The position numbers and the translations under genes were made by a program. DNA of 21,245 bases from Palsa-513 sp036510225 (lineage in GTDB: Bacteria; Actinomycetota; Thermoleophilia; Solirubrobacterales; Solirubrobacteraceae): contig DATCEH010000095.1 of the NCBI GenBank assembly GCA_036510225.1, positions 1-21,245 of the forward strand, in the 5' to 3' direction. The notes below the pieces were generated by a model. The model was not told the origin of the DNA. It ran no database searches and saw only the letters and a list, made by a program, of their open reading frames with translations. This document shows, one piece after another, positions 7,289-14,876 of this stretch; the first letter of the stretch is position 1; each line of letters starts with the position of its first letter.

Positions 7289-8221
7289 CTATCTCGCGCG
7301 ACCGCGCGCCCACTCCCAGCTCGCCCGGAGTCCGTCGTCGAGCCCGGTGACCGGCTCCCAACCGGTCTGGGCTCTCAGCAGGGAGCAGTCGAGCTGGGTC
7401 GCGGGAACGTCGACCCCCCGGTGGGGCAGCCGCTCGATCGGCGCCTCTCGGCCGGAGATCCGCTGAAGCCTGCCGGCGAGCTCGTCGAGCGAGAATGAGC
7501 AGCCCGATCCGACGTTGTAGGTCCCGGGATCCGCATCGAAGCCGGCTGCGACGGTCGCGGCGGCGGCGTCGTCGACGTAGAGCAGGTCCCTCCGGGTCGC
7601 GGGATCCCCGTAGACGGAGATCCCCCGACCGTGGGCGAGGGCATCGCACCACGCGGCGATCACGCCCTGTCCCCGCCGGGCGAGCTGGCCCGGCCCGTAG
7701 GGGTTCGCGTAGCGGAGGATGACCGGTTCGAACCCGTAGCGGCGGGCGTAGAACATCGCGTAGCGCTCGACGGTCAGCGAGTTGTGCCCGTGGATGCTGA
7801 TCGGCTCGGTCGGGTGATCCTCGGGAGTCGGAAGCTGGTTGACGACGCCGTAGACCGCGCCGCCCGACGAAGCCAGGACAACCCGGCGAGTGCTTGTCTC
7901 CCGCATCAGATCCAGCAGCGCGGTCGCCGGGACGACCGACGCCATGATCGATCCGCCGGGGTCGGTCCCGGCCATCGTCGGCGTGCTCGACCCGCCGAGG
8001 AAGAAGACGACCTCGGCGGCGTCGACCAGCTCGGCCAGGCCCTCGCCTGGCGGCAGAATCCCCTGCACACGGCGGATCCGCTCGCGGCCGACGAGCTCGG
8101 GTCCGTCGAGCCAGTCGTTGAACGACCGGCTGTAGAGCGTGACCGGGTGGCCGGCGGCGAGCAGGCCGACGGCAACATGGCTGCCGAGGAACCCACCGCC
8201 GAGAACGAGACATTTGGTCAT
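7289..8221 (-). CDS. SDR-superfamily NAD-dependent epimerase/dehydratase-like protein with substituted catalytic dyad
   Basis: The product has 310 residues from the ATG at 8221 (MTKCLVLGGGFLGSH); the frame extends upstream to 8260 without family-like residues. The extended-SDR fold is clear: GGGFLGSH (8-15), the SSGGAVYG segment (119-125), the RYANPYGPGQ motif, and RRDLLYVDD. The usual YxxxK dyad (…PYGxSKL…) aligns with SIHGHNSL, so Tyr becomes His144 and Lys becomes Ser148. The substitution was confirmed by reading the codons (CAC and TCG). Classical epimerase or dehydratase chemistry is therefore doubtful; a variant reaction or non-catalytic binding role is possible. It is convergent with the upstream-mapped glycosyltransferase and divergent from the dehydrogenase trio. 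Confidence 0.88.
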   Translation of the reverse strand: MTKCLVLGGGFLGSHVAVGLLAAGHPVTLYSRSFNDWLDGPELVGRERIRRVQGILPPGEGLAELVDAAEVVFFLGGSSTPTMAGTDPGGSIMASVVPATALLDLMRETSTRRVVLASSGGAVYGVVNQLPTPEDHPTEPISIHGHNSLTVERYAMFYARRYGFEPVILRYANPYGPGQLARRGQGVIAAWCDALAHGRGISVYGDPATRRDLLYVDDAAAATVAAGFDADPGTYNVGSGCSFSLDELAGRLQRISGREAPIERLPHRGVDVPATQLDCSLLRAQTGWEPVTGLDDGLRASWEWARGRAR

Positions 8222-8312
8222 CTGGCGCGTTCGAGCAGGATCATGTCGGCTTGGCAACACCGGTGTCGCCGCCGCGAGTCTATTGCGCAGACCCCCGCAG
8301 ACCGCTTGAAGT

Positions 8313-8331
8313 CGGCCGGCCGGCCGGCCGG
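8313..8331. repeat. CGGC simple-sequence run in the divergent intergenic region
   Basis: A run of CGGC/GGCC tetranucleotides lies within the 146-base gap between the epimerase-like gene and the dehydrogenase trio. It can self-pair strongly and may be slippage-prone. No clear promoter hexamers could be fixed in this gap. Confidence 0.5.
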
Positions 8332-8367
8332 TGACGGCCGGCGCGGCCGGTGTAGCCTGGTCGGGCG

Positions 8368-9603
8368 ATGAGCTACGACGTCTCGATCGTCGGCCTCGGC
8401 CGAGTGGGCCTGCCGCTGGCGCTGTGCTTTGCCGACCGGGGTATGTCGGTGCTCGGAATCGACAACGATCCGGCCCGACTCGAAGCCCTCCGCGACGGGC
8501 GGATGCCGTTTCGGGAGACCGGTACCCAGGCTCTTCTCGACCGGACCAGCCTCGCGCTGTCTGACCGGATCGCCGATGCCGCGCAGGCCCGGCACATCGT
8601 GATCACGCTGGGAACGCCGTCGTTCTCGCACATCGAGATCGACATGCGCGACATCCGCCAGGCCCTCGACGACCTCCTGCCGGTCCTTCGGGGCGGCCAC
8701 TCGGTGATCCTCCGGTCGACGATCGCCCCCGGGACGACGGCCTTCGTCGCCGGGTACCTGCGCAAGCACCGGGGCTTTGAGATCGGGACCGACGTCTACG
8801 TCTCGCACGCGCCCGAGCGGATCGCGGCCGGGCGCTTCCTCGAGGAGATCGACACGCTCCCGTGCATCATCGGCGGCGTCGGCGACACGTCAGGTCAGGT
8901 CGCCGCCGAGCTGTTCGGGGTGTTCGGTGCGCCGATCGTCCAGACCACGCCGGCCCAGGCCGAGCTCGCGAAGATCTGGACGAACATCCTCCGGTACACG
9001 AACTTCGCCCTGCCGAACCTCCTGATGATGGACTGCGAGCAGCACGGGGCGAACGTCTTCGAGGTGATCGACCTGATCAACCGCGACTACCCGCGCGGCG
9101 GGATCGCCCGGCCGGGCTTCACGGCGGGGACCTGCCTGCGCAAGGACTTCACGTTCTCCGAGGAGCGCTCGGCCGCTCCGGGCATGCTGCTGGCCGTGTC
9201 CCGGGTCAACGAGTCCGTCCCCCTGTTCCTCGTCGGGGGCGCCAAGCGCCGGCTCGGCGGCCTCGACGGTCGCAAGATCGCCGTGCTCGGCCTGGCCTTC
9301 AAGGCCGACACCGACGACGAGCGGGATTCCCTCTCGCACAAGCTGATCCGCCTGCTCGAGCGCGAGCTGGCCGACGTCGCCGTCCACGACCCGCTCGTCG
9401 ACACGCCGACCGCCAGCTTCGAAGACGTCCTCGACGGGGCCGAGGCCGTGATCGTGGCGACCAACCACAGCGTCTTCTGCACCCCCGAGGCGCTCGCCGC
9501 GATTCCCGTCGGGGCCGTCGTGATCGACCCGTGGGACTGCTGGGGCGCCGGACAGGTCTTCGCGTTCGCGGCCGAGCTGCGCGACCTGGTTGCCGCCGGG
9601 TGA
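8368..9603 (+). CDS. Nucleotide-sugar dehydrogenase, UDP-glucose/GDP-mannose dehydrogenase family
   Basis: The product has 411 residues. It starts MSYDVSIVGLGRVGLPLA (Rossmann), with STIAPGTT and SHAPERIAAG in the linker, Lys202/Asn206 in AELAKIWTN, and catalytic Cys256 in AGTCLRKD. The Cys-x-x-Lys-Asp form is closer to UDP-glucose dehydrogenases (GGSCFPKD) than to the GHCLPVDP enzyme at 4985-6232. The two dehydrogenases therefore probably make different uronic acids. The exact substrate is uncertain. It is the first gene of a plus-strand trio; its TGA stop overlaps the GTG start of the next gene (GTGA). The ATG at 8368 has only a weak Shine-Dalgarno (GGGCG). Confidence 0.9.
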   Translation: MSYDVSIVGLGRVGLPLALCFADRGMSVLGIDNDPARLEALRDGRMPFRETGTQALLDRTSLALSDRIADAAQARHIVITLGTPSFSHIEIDMRDIRQALDDLLPVLRGGHSVILRSTIAPGTTAFVAGYLRKHRGFEIGTDVYVSHAPERIAAGRFLEEIDTLPCIIGGVGDTSGQVAAELFGVFGAPIVQTTPAQAELAKIWTNILRYTNFALPNLLMMDCEQHGANVFEVIDLINRDYPRGGIARPGFTAGTCLRKDFTFSEERSAAPGMLLAVSRVNESVPLFLVGGAKRRLGGLDGRKIAVLGLAFKADTDDERDSLSHKLIRLLERELADVAVHDPLVDTPTASFEDVLDGAEAVIVATNHSVFCTPEALAAIPVGAVVIDPWDCWGAGQVFAFAAELRDLVAAG

Positions 9604-10565
9604 CCCGCGTCCTGGTGACCGGCGGCGTCGGCATGATCGGCGCCGCGATCGTCCGCCGGCTGATCGGCGACCCGAATTTCGAGATCCGTGTCTCCGACCA
9701 GCGTGACGCGCCCCAGTGGATCCGCGAGAGCTGCGAGGTCCACACGGGGGATCTCCGCCTGCTCGAGCAGGCGCGGCTCGCGATGGCCGGGTGCACCCAC
9801 GCGATCCACTGCGCGGCGATCGTCGGCGGGATCGCCAACTTCCACCGGCTCCCGCACACGCTGACGGAGGTCAACAACGCGCTCTACAACGCGGTCATCC
9901 GGGCGGCTCTCGACGAGGACCTCGAGCGGTTCGTCTACGTCTCGTCGTCGATGGTCTTCGAGCGGGCCGAGGTCTTCCCGACGCCTGAGGACTACATCGA
10001 CGACTGCCCGGTCCCCCGGTCGGCCTACGGCTTCTCGAAGCTGACCGGCGAGGTCTACTGCCGGGCCGCCCACGACGAGCATGGCCTGCGGTACACGATC
10101 TGCCGGCCGTTCAACGCCTACGGCCCCGGCGAGATGCCGACCGACGAGCCGGGGATCGCCCACGCCGTGCCCGACCTGATCCGCAAGGTCCTCGCCGGTC
10201 AGCGACCGCTCCAGATCTTCGGCTCGGGCGAGCAGACCCGGACGCTGACGCACGTCGAGGACATCGCCGACGGCATCGTCGCGGCGATGAGCTCGCCGGC
10301 CGGGCTCGGCGAGGACTTCAACATCTCGGCCGCCGACGAGCTGACGGTCGCCGAGATCGCGCGCGTCATCTGGGAGGTCTGCGGCGGCGACCCTGACGCC
10401 TTCGAGCTGGCCCACCTCCCCAGCTTCGCCGTCGACGTCCCCCGCAGGTGGCCGTCGGTCGAGAAGGCCAAGCGCCTGCTCGGCTGGGAGGCGAAGATCG
10501 ACGTGCGCGAGGGAATCACCGGCACCGCAATCTGGCTACGCGAACAGGAGGCCCTTGCCATATGA
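9600..10565 (+). CDS. NAD-dependent nucleotide-sugar epimerase (extended SDR)
   Basis: The frame is open much further upstream, but the start is placed at the GTG at 9600. There it overlaps the preceding stop by four bases and gives MTRVLVTGGVGMIGAA, a proper Rossmann start. The 321-residue product has TGGxGxIG (7-14), the catalytic Ser in VYVSSSMVF (115-117), Tyr143 and Lys147 in YGFSK, and RPFNAYGPGE. The segment AAIVGGIANFHRLP resembles the matching region of GDP-fucose synthase and GDP-mannose 3,5-epimerase-type enzymes. Together with the Gmd-type gene immediately downstream (ATGA overlap), a GDP-sugar epimerase or reductase role is plausible. Epimerisation of the uronate from the upstream dehydrogenase is the alternative. 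Confidence 0.9.
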   Translation: MTRVLVTGGVGMIGAAIVRRLIGDPNFEIRVSDQRDAPQWIRESCEVHTGDLRLLEQARLAMAGCTHAIHCAAIVGGIANFHRLPHTLTEVNNALYNAVIRAALDEDLERFVYVSSSMVFERAEVFPTPEDYIDDCPVPRSAYGFSKLTGEVYCRAAHDEHGLRYTICRPFNAYGPGEMPTDEPGIAHAVPDLIRKVLAGQRPLQIFGSGEQTRTLTHVEDIADGIVAAMSSPAGLGEDFNISAADELTVAEIARVIWEVCGGDPDAFELAHLPSFAVDVPRRWPSVEKAKRLLGWEAKIDVREGITGTAIWLREQEALAI

Positions 10566-11524
10566 GTCGGACGGCTTTGATCACAGGCATCACCGGTCAG
10601 GACGGCTCGTATCTCGCGGAACTGCTGCTCGACCGGGGCTATGAGGTCCACGGCATGGTGCGGCGTTCGTCGACGGAGAAGTTCGACCGGATCGAGCATC
10701 TCCGCGACCGGATCACCCTCCACCAGGGCGACGTCCTCGATCAGCGATCGCTCGTGGACACGATGCGGGCGTCCAAGCCCGAGGAGATCTACAACCTCGC
10801 GGCGATGTCCTACGTCGCCGTGTCCTGGCTCCAGCCGACGCTGACCGCCGAGTTCACGGGTGTCGGGGTCACGCGGATGCTCGAGGCGATGCGCGAGGTC
10901 TGCCCGGAGGCGCGCTTCTATCAGGCGTCGTCGAGTGAGATGTTCGGCAAGGTCCGCGAGATTCCCCAGTCCGAGCTGACCCCGTTCTACCCGCGCTCGC
11001 CCTACGGCGTGGCGAAGGCCTACGGCCACTTCATCACCGTCAACTACCGGGAGTCCTACGCCCTCCACGCGACCAGTGGGATCCTCTTCAACCACGAGTC
11101 CGAGCGCCGCGGCCTGGAGTTCGTGACACGCAAGATCACCTGGCACGCCGCGGCGATCGCGCTCGGCCAGATCGACAAGATCAGCCTCGGCAACCTCGAT
11201 GCCGAGCGTGACTGGGGCTACGCGAAGGACTACGTCGAGGCGATGTGGCTGATGCTCCAGCAGGACGAGCCCGAGGACTTCGTGATCGCGACCGGCGTGA
11301 CCCACTCCGTCCGCGAGTGCCTCGAGGTCGCCTTCGACCAGGCCGGCCTCGAGCTCGACGGCCGCGTCGAGATCGACGAGGCGATGATCAGGCCGGCCGA
11401 GGTCGACCAGCTCGTCGGCGACGGGTCGAAGGCCAAGCGCGTGCTCGGCTGGGAGCCGCGCACCAGCTTCGAGACGATGATCAGGCTGATGGTCGACAAC
11501 GACCGCAAGCTGCTCTCCCGCTGA
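10562..11524 (+). CDS. gmd: GDP-mannose 4,6-dehydratase
   Basis: The product has 320 residues. It starts ALITGITGQDGSYLAELL, the classic Gmd N-terminus, followed by the RRSS motif (34-37) linked in Gmd to NADP binding and tetramer contact. The catalytic set is present: Ser124 and Glu126 in SSSEMFG, Tyr148 and Lys152 in SPYGVAK. The Gmd signatures LFNHESERRG, FVTRKIT and DWGYAKDYVEAM are also present. It converts GDP-D-mannose to GDP-4-keto-6-deoxy-D-mannose, the precursor of GDP-fucose, GDP-rhamnose and related 6-deoxy sugars. Translation is probably coupled to the epimerase through ATGA. A second, more diverged Gmd-like gene lies at 17281-18246. Confidence 0.95.
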   Translation: MSRTALITGITGQDGSYLAELLLDRGYEVHGMVRRSSTEKFDRIEHLRDRITLHQGDVLDQRSLVDTMRASKPEEIYNLAAMSYVAVSWLQPTLTAEFTGVGVTRMLEAMREVCPEARFYQASSSEMFGKVREIPQSELTPFYPRSPYGVAKAYGHFITVNYRESYALHATSGILFNHESERRGLEFVTRKITWHAAAIALGQIDKISLGNLDAERDWGYAKDYVEAMWLMLQQDEPEDFVIATGVTHSVRECLEVAFDQAGLELDGRVEIDEAMIRPAEVDQLVGDGSKAKRVLGWEPRTSFETMIRLMVDNDRKLLSR

Positions 11525-11597
11525 AGGACGGCCGGCCACGGGCCGGGATCGGCAGGCGGCCGGGAGCCACGGCCGGTGCGCTGCGCCGGGGGAGGGC

Positions 11598-11927
11598 TCA
11601 GTCGAGTGGCGGAGACGGCGAGTTGATCGCCAGCGCGTGGAGACACCGGACCATCGGCTCGGGGAGCCGCTCGAAGCGCAGGACGTAGACGTTCAGCCGC
11701 TGCTGGCGCAGCACCCGGGCGTGGCCGCCGACCCGCATCGCCAGGCCGGGCAGGTCGAAGTCGACCGCCTCGTCGGCCGAGAGCGGTCGCGGGCTGGAGA
11801 CGCGCATCCCCTCCGGTCCGAGCTCGACCGTGTGCGCCGGAATCGGCGAGCCGGTCCGTCGACGGAGCATGCACGGCGTGTTGATCTGGGCCCGCGGGGC
11901 TCGCATCGAATGGAGGTCCTGGGTCAT
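11598..11927 (-). CDS. PilZ-like domain protein with degenerate c-di-GMP motifs
   Basis: The product has 109 residues. After a short N-terminus (MRAPRAQINTPCMLRR) it shows the PilZ-like alternation VELGPEGMRVSS, VDFDLPGL, GHARVLR and YVLRFERLP, consistent with a small beta-barrel. Classical PilZ proteins bind cyclic di-GMP through RxxxR and (D/N)xSxxG. Here the first site reads RAPR and the second ELGPEG, so both are altered and ligand binding is uncertain. PilZ proteins often control exopolysaccharide output, which would suit this locus, but the link is inferred. The gene converges on gmd with 73 bases between the stops. Assignment is by pattern only; a spurious frame cannot be excluded. Confidence 0.55.
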   Translation of the reverse strand: MTQDLHSMRAPRAQINTPCMLRRRTGSPIPAHTVELGPEGMRVSSPRPLSADEAVDFDLPGLAMRVGGHARVLRQQRLNVYVLRFERLPEPMVRCLHALAINSPSPPLD

Positions 11928-12055
11928 GCGGCGAGCGCAAGACTACGCTGCCCGGGCGAAGCTCGCCGGCCGACCCGTCCGCGGGCCGGCTGCCGGTGGT
12001 CCACGACGACTGCTTCGGCCGGCCCCGGGTTCCGCCTGGACCCGTGCGGCGGCCG

Positions 12056-12100
12056 GATCAAGGCCACCGTTCGCAGCGGCCGCCGGCGCCGGCCTTGATC
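12056..12100. repeat. Perfect 10-bp inverted repeat GATCAAGGCC / GGCCTTGATC
   Basis: Arms at 12056-12065 and 12091-12100 are exact reverse complements, separated by 25 GC-rich bases that can pair further. In RNA this would be a strong hairpin. In DNA it could be paired operator half-sites. It contains the TCAAGG core also present in the inverted repeat at 14877-14928. Confidence 0.7.
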
Positions 12101-12220
12101 GATCGAAACGTCCACAAGGATCCCCTCGACCGCGTGGCGGGCTGCCTTGAGGCGAAGGCCCGTGACCTGACGCTTGAGCGCACATCACCGACATGGGCCC
12201 GGTGGGCCGCGACGGCTCGA

Positions 12221-12256
12221 CCGGTTGTACCGGTAGCCTAGGTTGTATTGCACAAC
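12221..12256. promoter_or_regulatory. Two short palindromes upstream of the winged-helix gene
   Basis: CCGGTTGTACCGG (12221-12233) and GTTGTATTGCACAAC (12242-12256) are perfect dyads (5-bp arms) 8 bases apart, in one of the few AT-richer pockets of the window. They lie about 46-81 bases upstream of the chosen start. That position suits promoter or operator elements, perhaps for autoregulation. Confidence 0.45.
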
Positions 12257-12301
12257 GCAGTTGACAGCCAACACACACAACCATTCGAAGGACACATCCC
12301 T

Positions 12302-12790
12302 TTGCCTGACGTCAAGACCATCCATGACCAGATCCACGCGCGTCTCGCCGAAGTCGAACGACTGATCGAGCCGCTTCGCGTCGAGGCCGACCAACTCAGC
12401 AAACTCGCTGCCGCGTTCGACGCCCCGAGCCAAGCGCCGGGAGCGCCGGCAGCCACCACCGGCCGGGCGACGCGCTCACGCGCGAAGACCACACGTAAGA
12501 CCGCGGCGCGCGCGCCGCGTCCGGCGACGAGCACCACCCCCCGCCCCAAGCGCGGCCGGCCGCTCGGCGGCGGTAACCGCGCACAACAGGCGGTTGAGCA
12601 GATCACCAAGAACCCCGGGATCACGGCGTCGGAGCTCGCGACCGCGATGGGCATCGGCCCGAACTACCTCTACCGGGTTCTCCCGCAACTCCAGCGCGAC
12701 GACAAGATCACCAAGCAGGGCAAGGGCTACCACCCGGCCGCCGCGGTCGGGCAGGCCACTCAGGCCAACGGCCAGGGCGTCACCGTCTGA
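12302..12790 (+). CDS. Coiled-coil / AT-hook-like / winged-helix DNA-binding protein
   Basis: The start is placed at a TTG (12302) preceded by GAAGGA at 12286-12291. The frame runs up to another TTG at 12248, but that lacks a ribosome binding site and lies in the palindromes. The 162-residue product has three parts: an amphipathic, heptad-like helix (about 4-38), a Lys/Arg/Pro/Ala linker (about 55-86) ending in PKRGRPLG, which matches the AT-hook core RGRP, and a compact winged-helix domain (about 92-144) with ITASELATAMGI and a likely recognition helix NYLYRVLPQL. It lacks a ligand domain, so a nucleoid-associated or architectural regulator is the best guess. A paralogue with the same layout is encoded convergently at 12964-13599. 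Confidence 0.8.
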   Translation: MPDVKTIHDQIHARLAEVERLIEPLRVEADQLSKLAAAFDAPSQAPGAPAATTGRATRSRAKTTRKTAARAPRPATSTTPRPKRGRPLGGGNRAQQAVEQITKNPGITASELATAMGIGPNYLYRVLPQLQRDDKITKQGKGYHPAAAVGQATQANGQGVTV

Positions 12791-12844
12791 CGCAAGGCCG
12801 ACGGGGTCACCGGCTGACGCAGGTCAGCGTAACCGTCTGACTGC
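12779..12844. repeat. Three near-copies of a 16-base motif at the 3' end of the winged-helix gene
   Basis: GTCACCGTCTGACGCA (12779-12794), GTCACCGGCTGACGCA (12806-12821) and GTAACCGTCTGACTGC (12829-12844) follow one another. The first includes the stop codon of the gene. This may be residue of small duplications of the gene end; no function is evident. Confidence 0.55.
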
Positions 12845-12853
12845 GCTCGCGGG

Positions 12854-12879
12854 CCCTCCCGATCTCACGGTCGGGAGGG
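12854..12879. terminator. Strong bidirectional hairpin terminator
   Basis: CCCTCCCGA (12854-12862) and TCGGGAGGG (12871-12879) form a perfect 9-bp stem around an 8-base loop. It lies between two convergent genes, 64 bases after one stop and 85 bases before the other. There is no U tract, which is common in high-GC actinobacteria. Confidence 0.7.
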
Positions 12880-12963
12880 TGCCCGGGACTGCCACCCAGG
12901 CTCCGGGGATGGTCGGGCGCCGGCCGCCCGCGAAACATCCGTCCAGGGGGCGATCCCTGAGGC

Positions 12964-13599
12964 TCAGGAGGCCGCCGCCGGGCGATCTGCGTCGAGGGGG
13001 TGCTCGGGTAGGACGTAGGTCCGTCCGGTCTTGACCACCTTGCCGGCCCGGAGCAGGTTTGGCAGTACGCGGTACACGTACTGTGGGTCGATCTCCATCG
13101 CCCGAGCCAGCTCACCGGAGGTCAGCGCGCGCTGTTCGGCGAGCAGACGCAGCGCCTGTTCGGCGCGTGTCTCCCGAGCCCGGGCCGGTCGCGCGCGCTC
13201 GCGGGCGGCCGGCCGACGCCGGCGATCGCGTGACGGGCCAGTCTGGGCCGTGTCCCCGGTGCCGACGTCAAGGACTTCGAGGATCCGCATCAGGAGGTCG
13301 AGCTCGGCCGTGACGGAGCCGATCACCTGCTGCAGCTCGCCGCTGCGCTCGAGAACCGATTGACGGATCGCCTCGAGGTCAGGCACGCGTTCAAGCGTGC
13401 CGGACGGTCCGGTGCCGGACGGTCCGGGCTCAGTCGACGGCGTCGCAGCTCGCGTGGTGACACCCTCGCCGTCGCCGCCGATCGACGCCCGAACCTCGGC
13501 CTGACCGCGACCGGTGGAACCTGAGGCTGTGTCAACGACAGCCGTCAGCACCTCGCTGGGAACCCTCCCGGCGACCTGCCGCCCGTTCGTGTGCGCCAT
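12964..13599 (-). CDS. Coiled-coil / basic-linker / winged-helix DNA-binding protein (paralogue)
   Basis: The start is the ATG at 13599, preceded by GGAGGT at a six-base spacing; an in-frame start at 13662 is less likely. The product has 211 residues: a low-complexity Gly/Ser/Thr N-terminus (1-70), an amphipathic helix with heptad-like Leu/Ile (about 74-112), an Arg-rich linker (124-144), and a C-terminal winged helix (about 145-198) with LTSGELARAMEI and YVYRVLPNLLRAGKV. Over the winged helix about 24 of 54 positions are identical to the protein at 12302-12790 by eye. It has no AT-hook, but the linker is even more basic. The role is inferred to be DNA binding, possibly as a partner or antagonist of its convergent neighbour. 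Its own upstream region (13600-13982) is long. Confidence 0.8.
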   Translation of the reverse strand: MAHTNGRQVAGRVPSEVLTAVVDTASGSTGRGQAEVRASIGGDGEGVTTRAATPSTEPGPSGTGPSGTLERVPDLEAIRQSVLERSGELQQVIGSVTAELDLLMRILEVLDVGTGDTAQTGPSRDRRRRPAARERARPARARETRAEQALRLLAEQRALTSGELARAMEIDPQYVYRVLPNLLRAGKVVKTGRTYVLPEHPLDADRPAAAS

Positions 13600-13982
13600 C
13601 CTTGGACCTCCGCCGCGTCCCGTTCCGGAGAGGACCGCCATGGCGAGGGACGCGGGTGTCACCCTTGCGGTCGATCAGTTACGAGGAGTTCGCCGCCCCC
13701 TGAGACAGAGGACGAGGACCGCCGCGGATTACCGCTGATCCGTTCTGATGCCGCTTCCGAAAAGGGGTCGGCAGCGGCCCGGTACATGGAGCATACCCCC
13801 CGCCGAACGGTCGGCCTTCGCCGGCCGGCGGCCGGCGTCGCACGGCAGCGGCCCGTTCGGCCGGCAGGGGCGGGGGCGGGTCGAGCGTTGGACGGGCTTC
13901 ACGGCCGGCCGGGCGGTCGGCCGGGCGCCCCGGCCCCGCGCCCGGTTCGCGCCTGTCGCGACCGCGACCGGCGCGGCGAGTG
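13600..13982. other. Intergenic region (383 bases), no gene seen
   Basis: Only arginine/proline-rich GC-driven frames cross it. It holds a 9-bp inverted repeat, GCCGAACGG (13802-13810) and CCGTTCGGC (13853-13861), and several GGCCGG runs. It must contain the promoter of the winged-helix gene starting at 13599 and the transcript end of the aldo/keto reductase gene. Confidence 0.5.
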
Positions 13983-14825
13983 CTACGGCCGGACGAAGGT
14001 GTCCGGGTCGGGACCGGTCCGCTCGCCGGCGTCGAGCGCGTTGACCGAGGCCATCTCGGACTCGCTGAGATGGAAGTCGAAGACGTCGAAGTTCTGCTCG
14101 ATCCGCTCCGGCGTGACCGACTTCGGGAACACGACGTTCCCGAGCTGAAGGTGCCAGCGGATCACGACCTGCCCGGGCGACTTGTCGTGTGTCTCGGCGA
14201 TCGCCAGGATCGCCGGGTCGTCGAGCACGCGGCCCTGGGCCAGCGGGCTCCAAGCCTCGGTCACGATCCCCAGCTCGGCATGCTCACGGCGCAGGCCGGC
14301 CTGCTGAAAGCTCGGATGCAGCTCGACCTGGTTGACCGCCGGCGTGACTCCCGTCGCGGCGATCACACGCCGGAGGTGAGCCGGTTGGAAGTTCGAGACT
14401 CCGATCGCCCGGGTCAGGCCGTCGGCCTGGAGATCGATCAGGGCGTTCCACGTCTCGACGTACCTGTCGTGGACCGGGACCGGCCAGTGGATCAGGTAGA
14501 GGTCGAGGTAGGCGACCTCGAGCTGCTCGAGACTCGCCTTGCACGCCCGGATCGCCTTGTCGTAGCCGTGGTCGTCGTTGAAGCACTTCGTCGTGATGAA
14601 GACCTCGTCCCGGTCGAGTCCGGCCGTGTGGATCGCCTCGCCGACGCCGGCCTCGTTGCGATAGGCCGCAGCCGTGTCGATGTGCCGGTAGCCGACGTGC
14701 AGTGCCTGCGTGACGACCTCGGCGGTGTCCTTCGGCGGGACTTGGAAGACGCCGAACCCGACCTGCGGTATCTCGACGTCGCCGGCCAGGCGGACGTGGG
14801 GAACGTTGCTCTGTGTTCTTCGCAT
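13983..14825 (-). CDS. Aldo/keto reductase (2,5-diketo-D-gluconate reductase-like)
   Basis: The product has 280 residues from the ATG at 14825 (AAGG close upstream); an in-frame TTG at 14858 would add 11 residues. The AKR catalytic tetrad can be seen: Asp and Tyr in DTAAAYRNE, Lys in FITTKCFND, His in LIHWP. Cofactor-binding motifs include GVSNF, NQVELHP and the C-terminal VVFPKSVTPERIEQN, where Lys and Ser/Arg contact the NADPH phosphate. Members reduce aldehydes or ketones with NADPH in the cytoplasm. The substrate is not predictable and there is no evident link to the sugar operons. Confidence 0.93.
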   Translation of the reverse strand: MRRTQSNVPHVRLAGDVEIPQVGFGVFQVPPKDTAEVVTQALHVGYRHIDTAAAYRNEAGVGEAIHTAGLDRDEVFITTKCFNDDHGYDKAIRACKASLEQLEVAYLDLYLIHWPVPVHDRYVETWNALIDLQADGLTRAIGVSNFQPAHLRRVIAATGVTPAVNQVELHPSFQQAGLRREHAELGIVTEAWSPLAQGRVLDDPAILAIAETHDKSPGQVVIRWHLQLGNVVFPKSVTPERIEQNFDVFDFHLSESEMASVNALDAGERTGPDPDTFVRP

Positions 14826-14876
14826 GCCCTTCGCGTGCCCGCTTCCGATCGGGATCAAACGCCCGAGCGGGAACGA

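Larger units (their letters stand above)
11928..12301. other. Divergent intergenic region with several dyads (no gene seen)
   Basis: About 370 bases separate the PilZ-like gene from the winged-helix gene. The region holds a perfect 10-bp inverted repeat (12056-12100, listed separately), two short palindromes close to the winged-helix start (12221-12256) and a Shine-Dalgarno at 12286-12291. Open frames crossing it are Pro/Arg/Gly-rich and look like GC-driven shadows. Confidence 0.6.

Noticed and set aside
8862..9599. Long N-terminal extension of the epimerase frame on the plus strand
   Set aside because: It overlaps the dehydrogenase gene entirely and is Arg/Pro-rich; the GTG at 9600 gives the proper Rossmann start.
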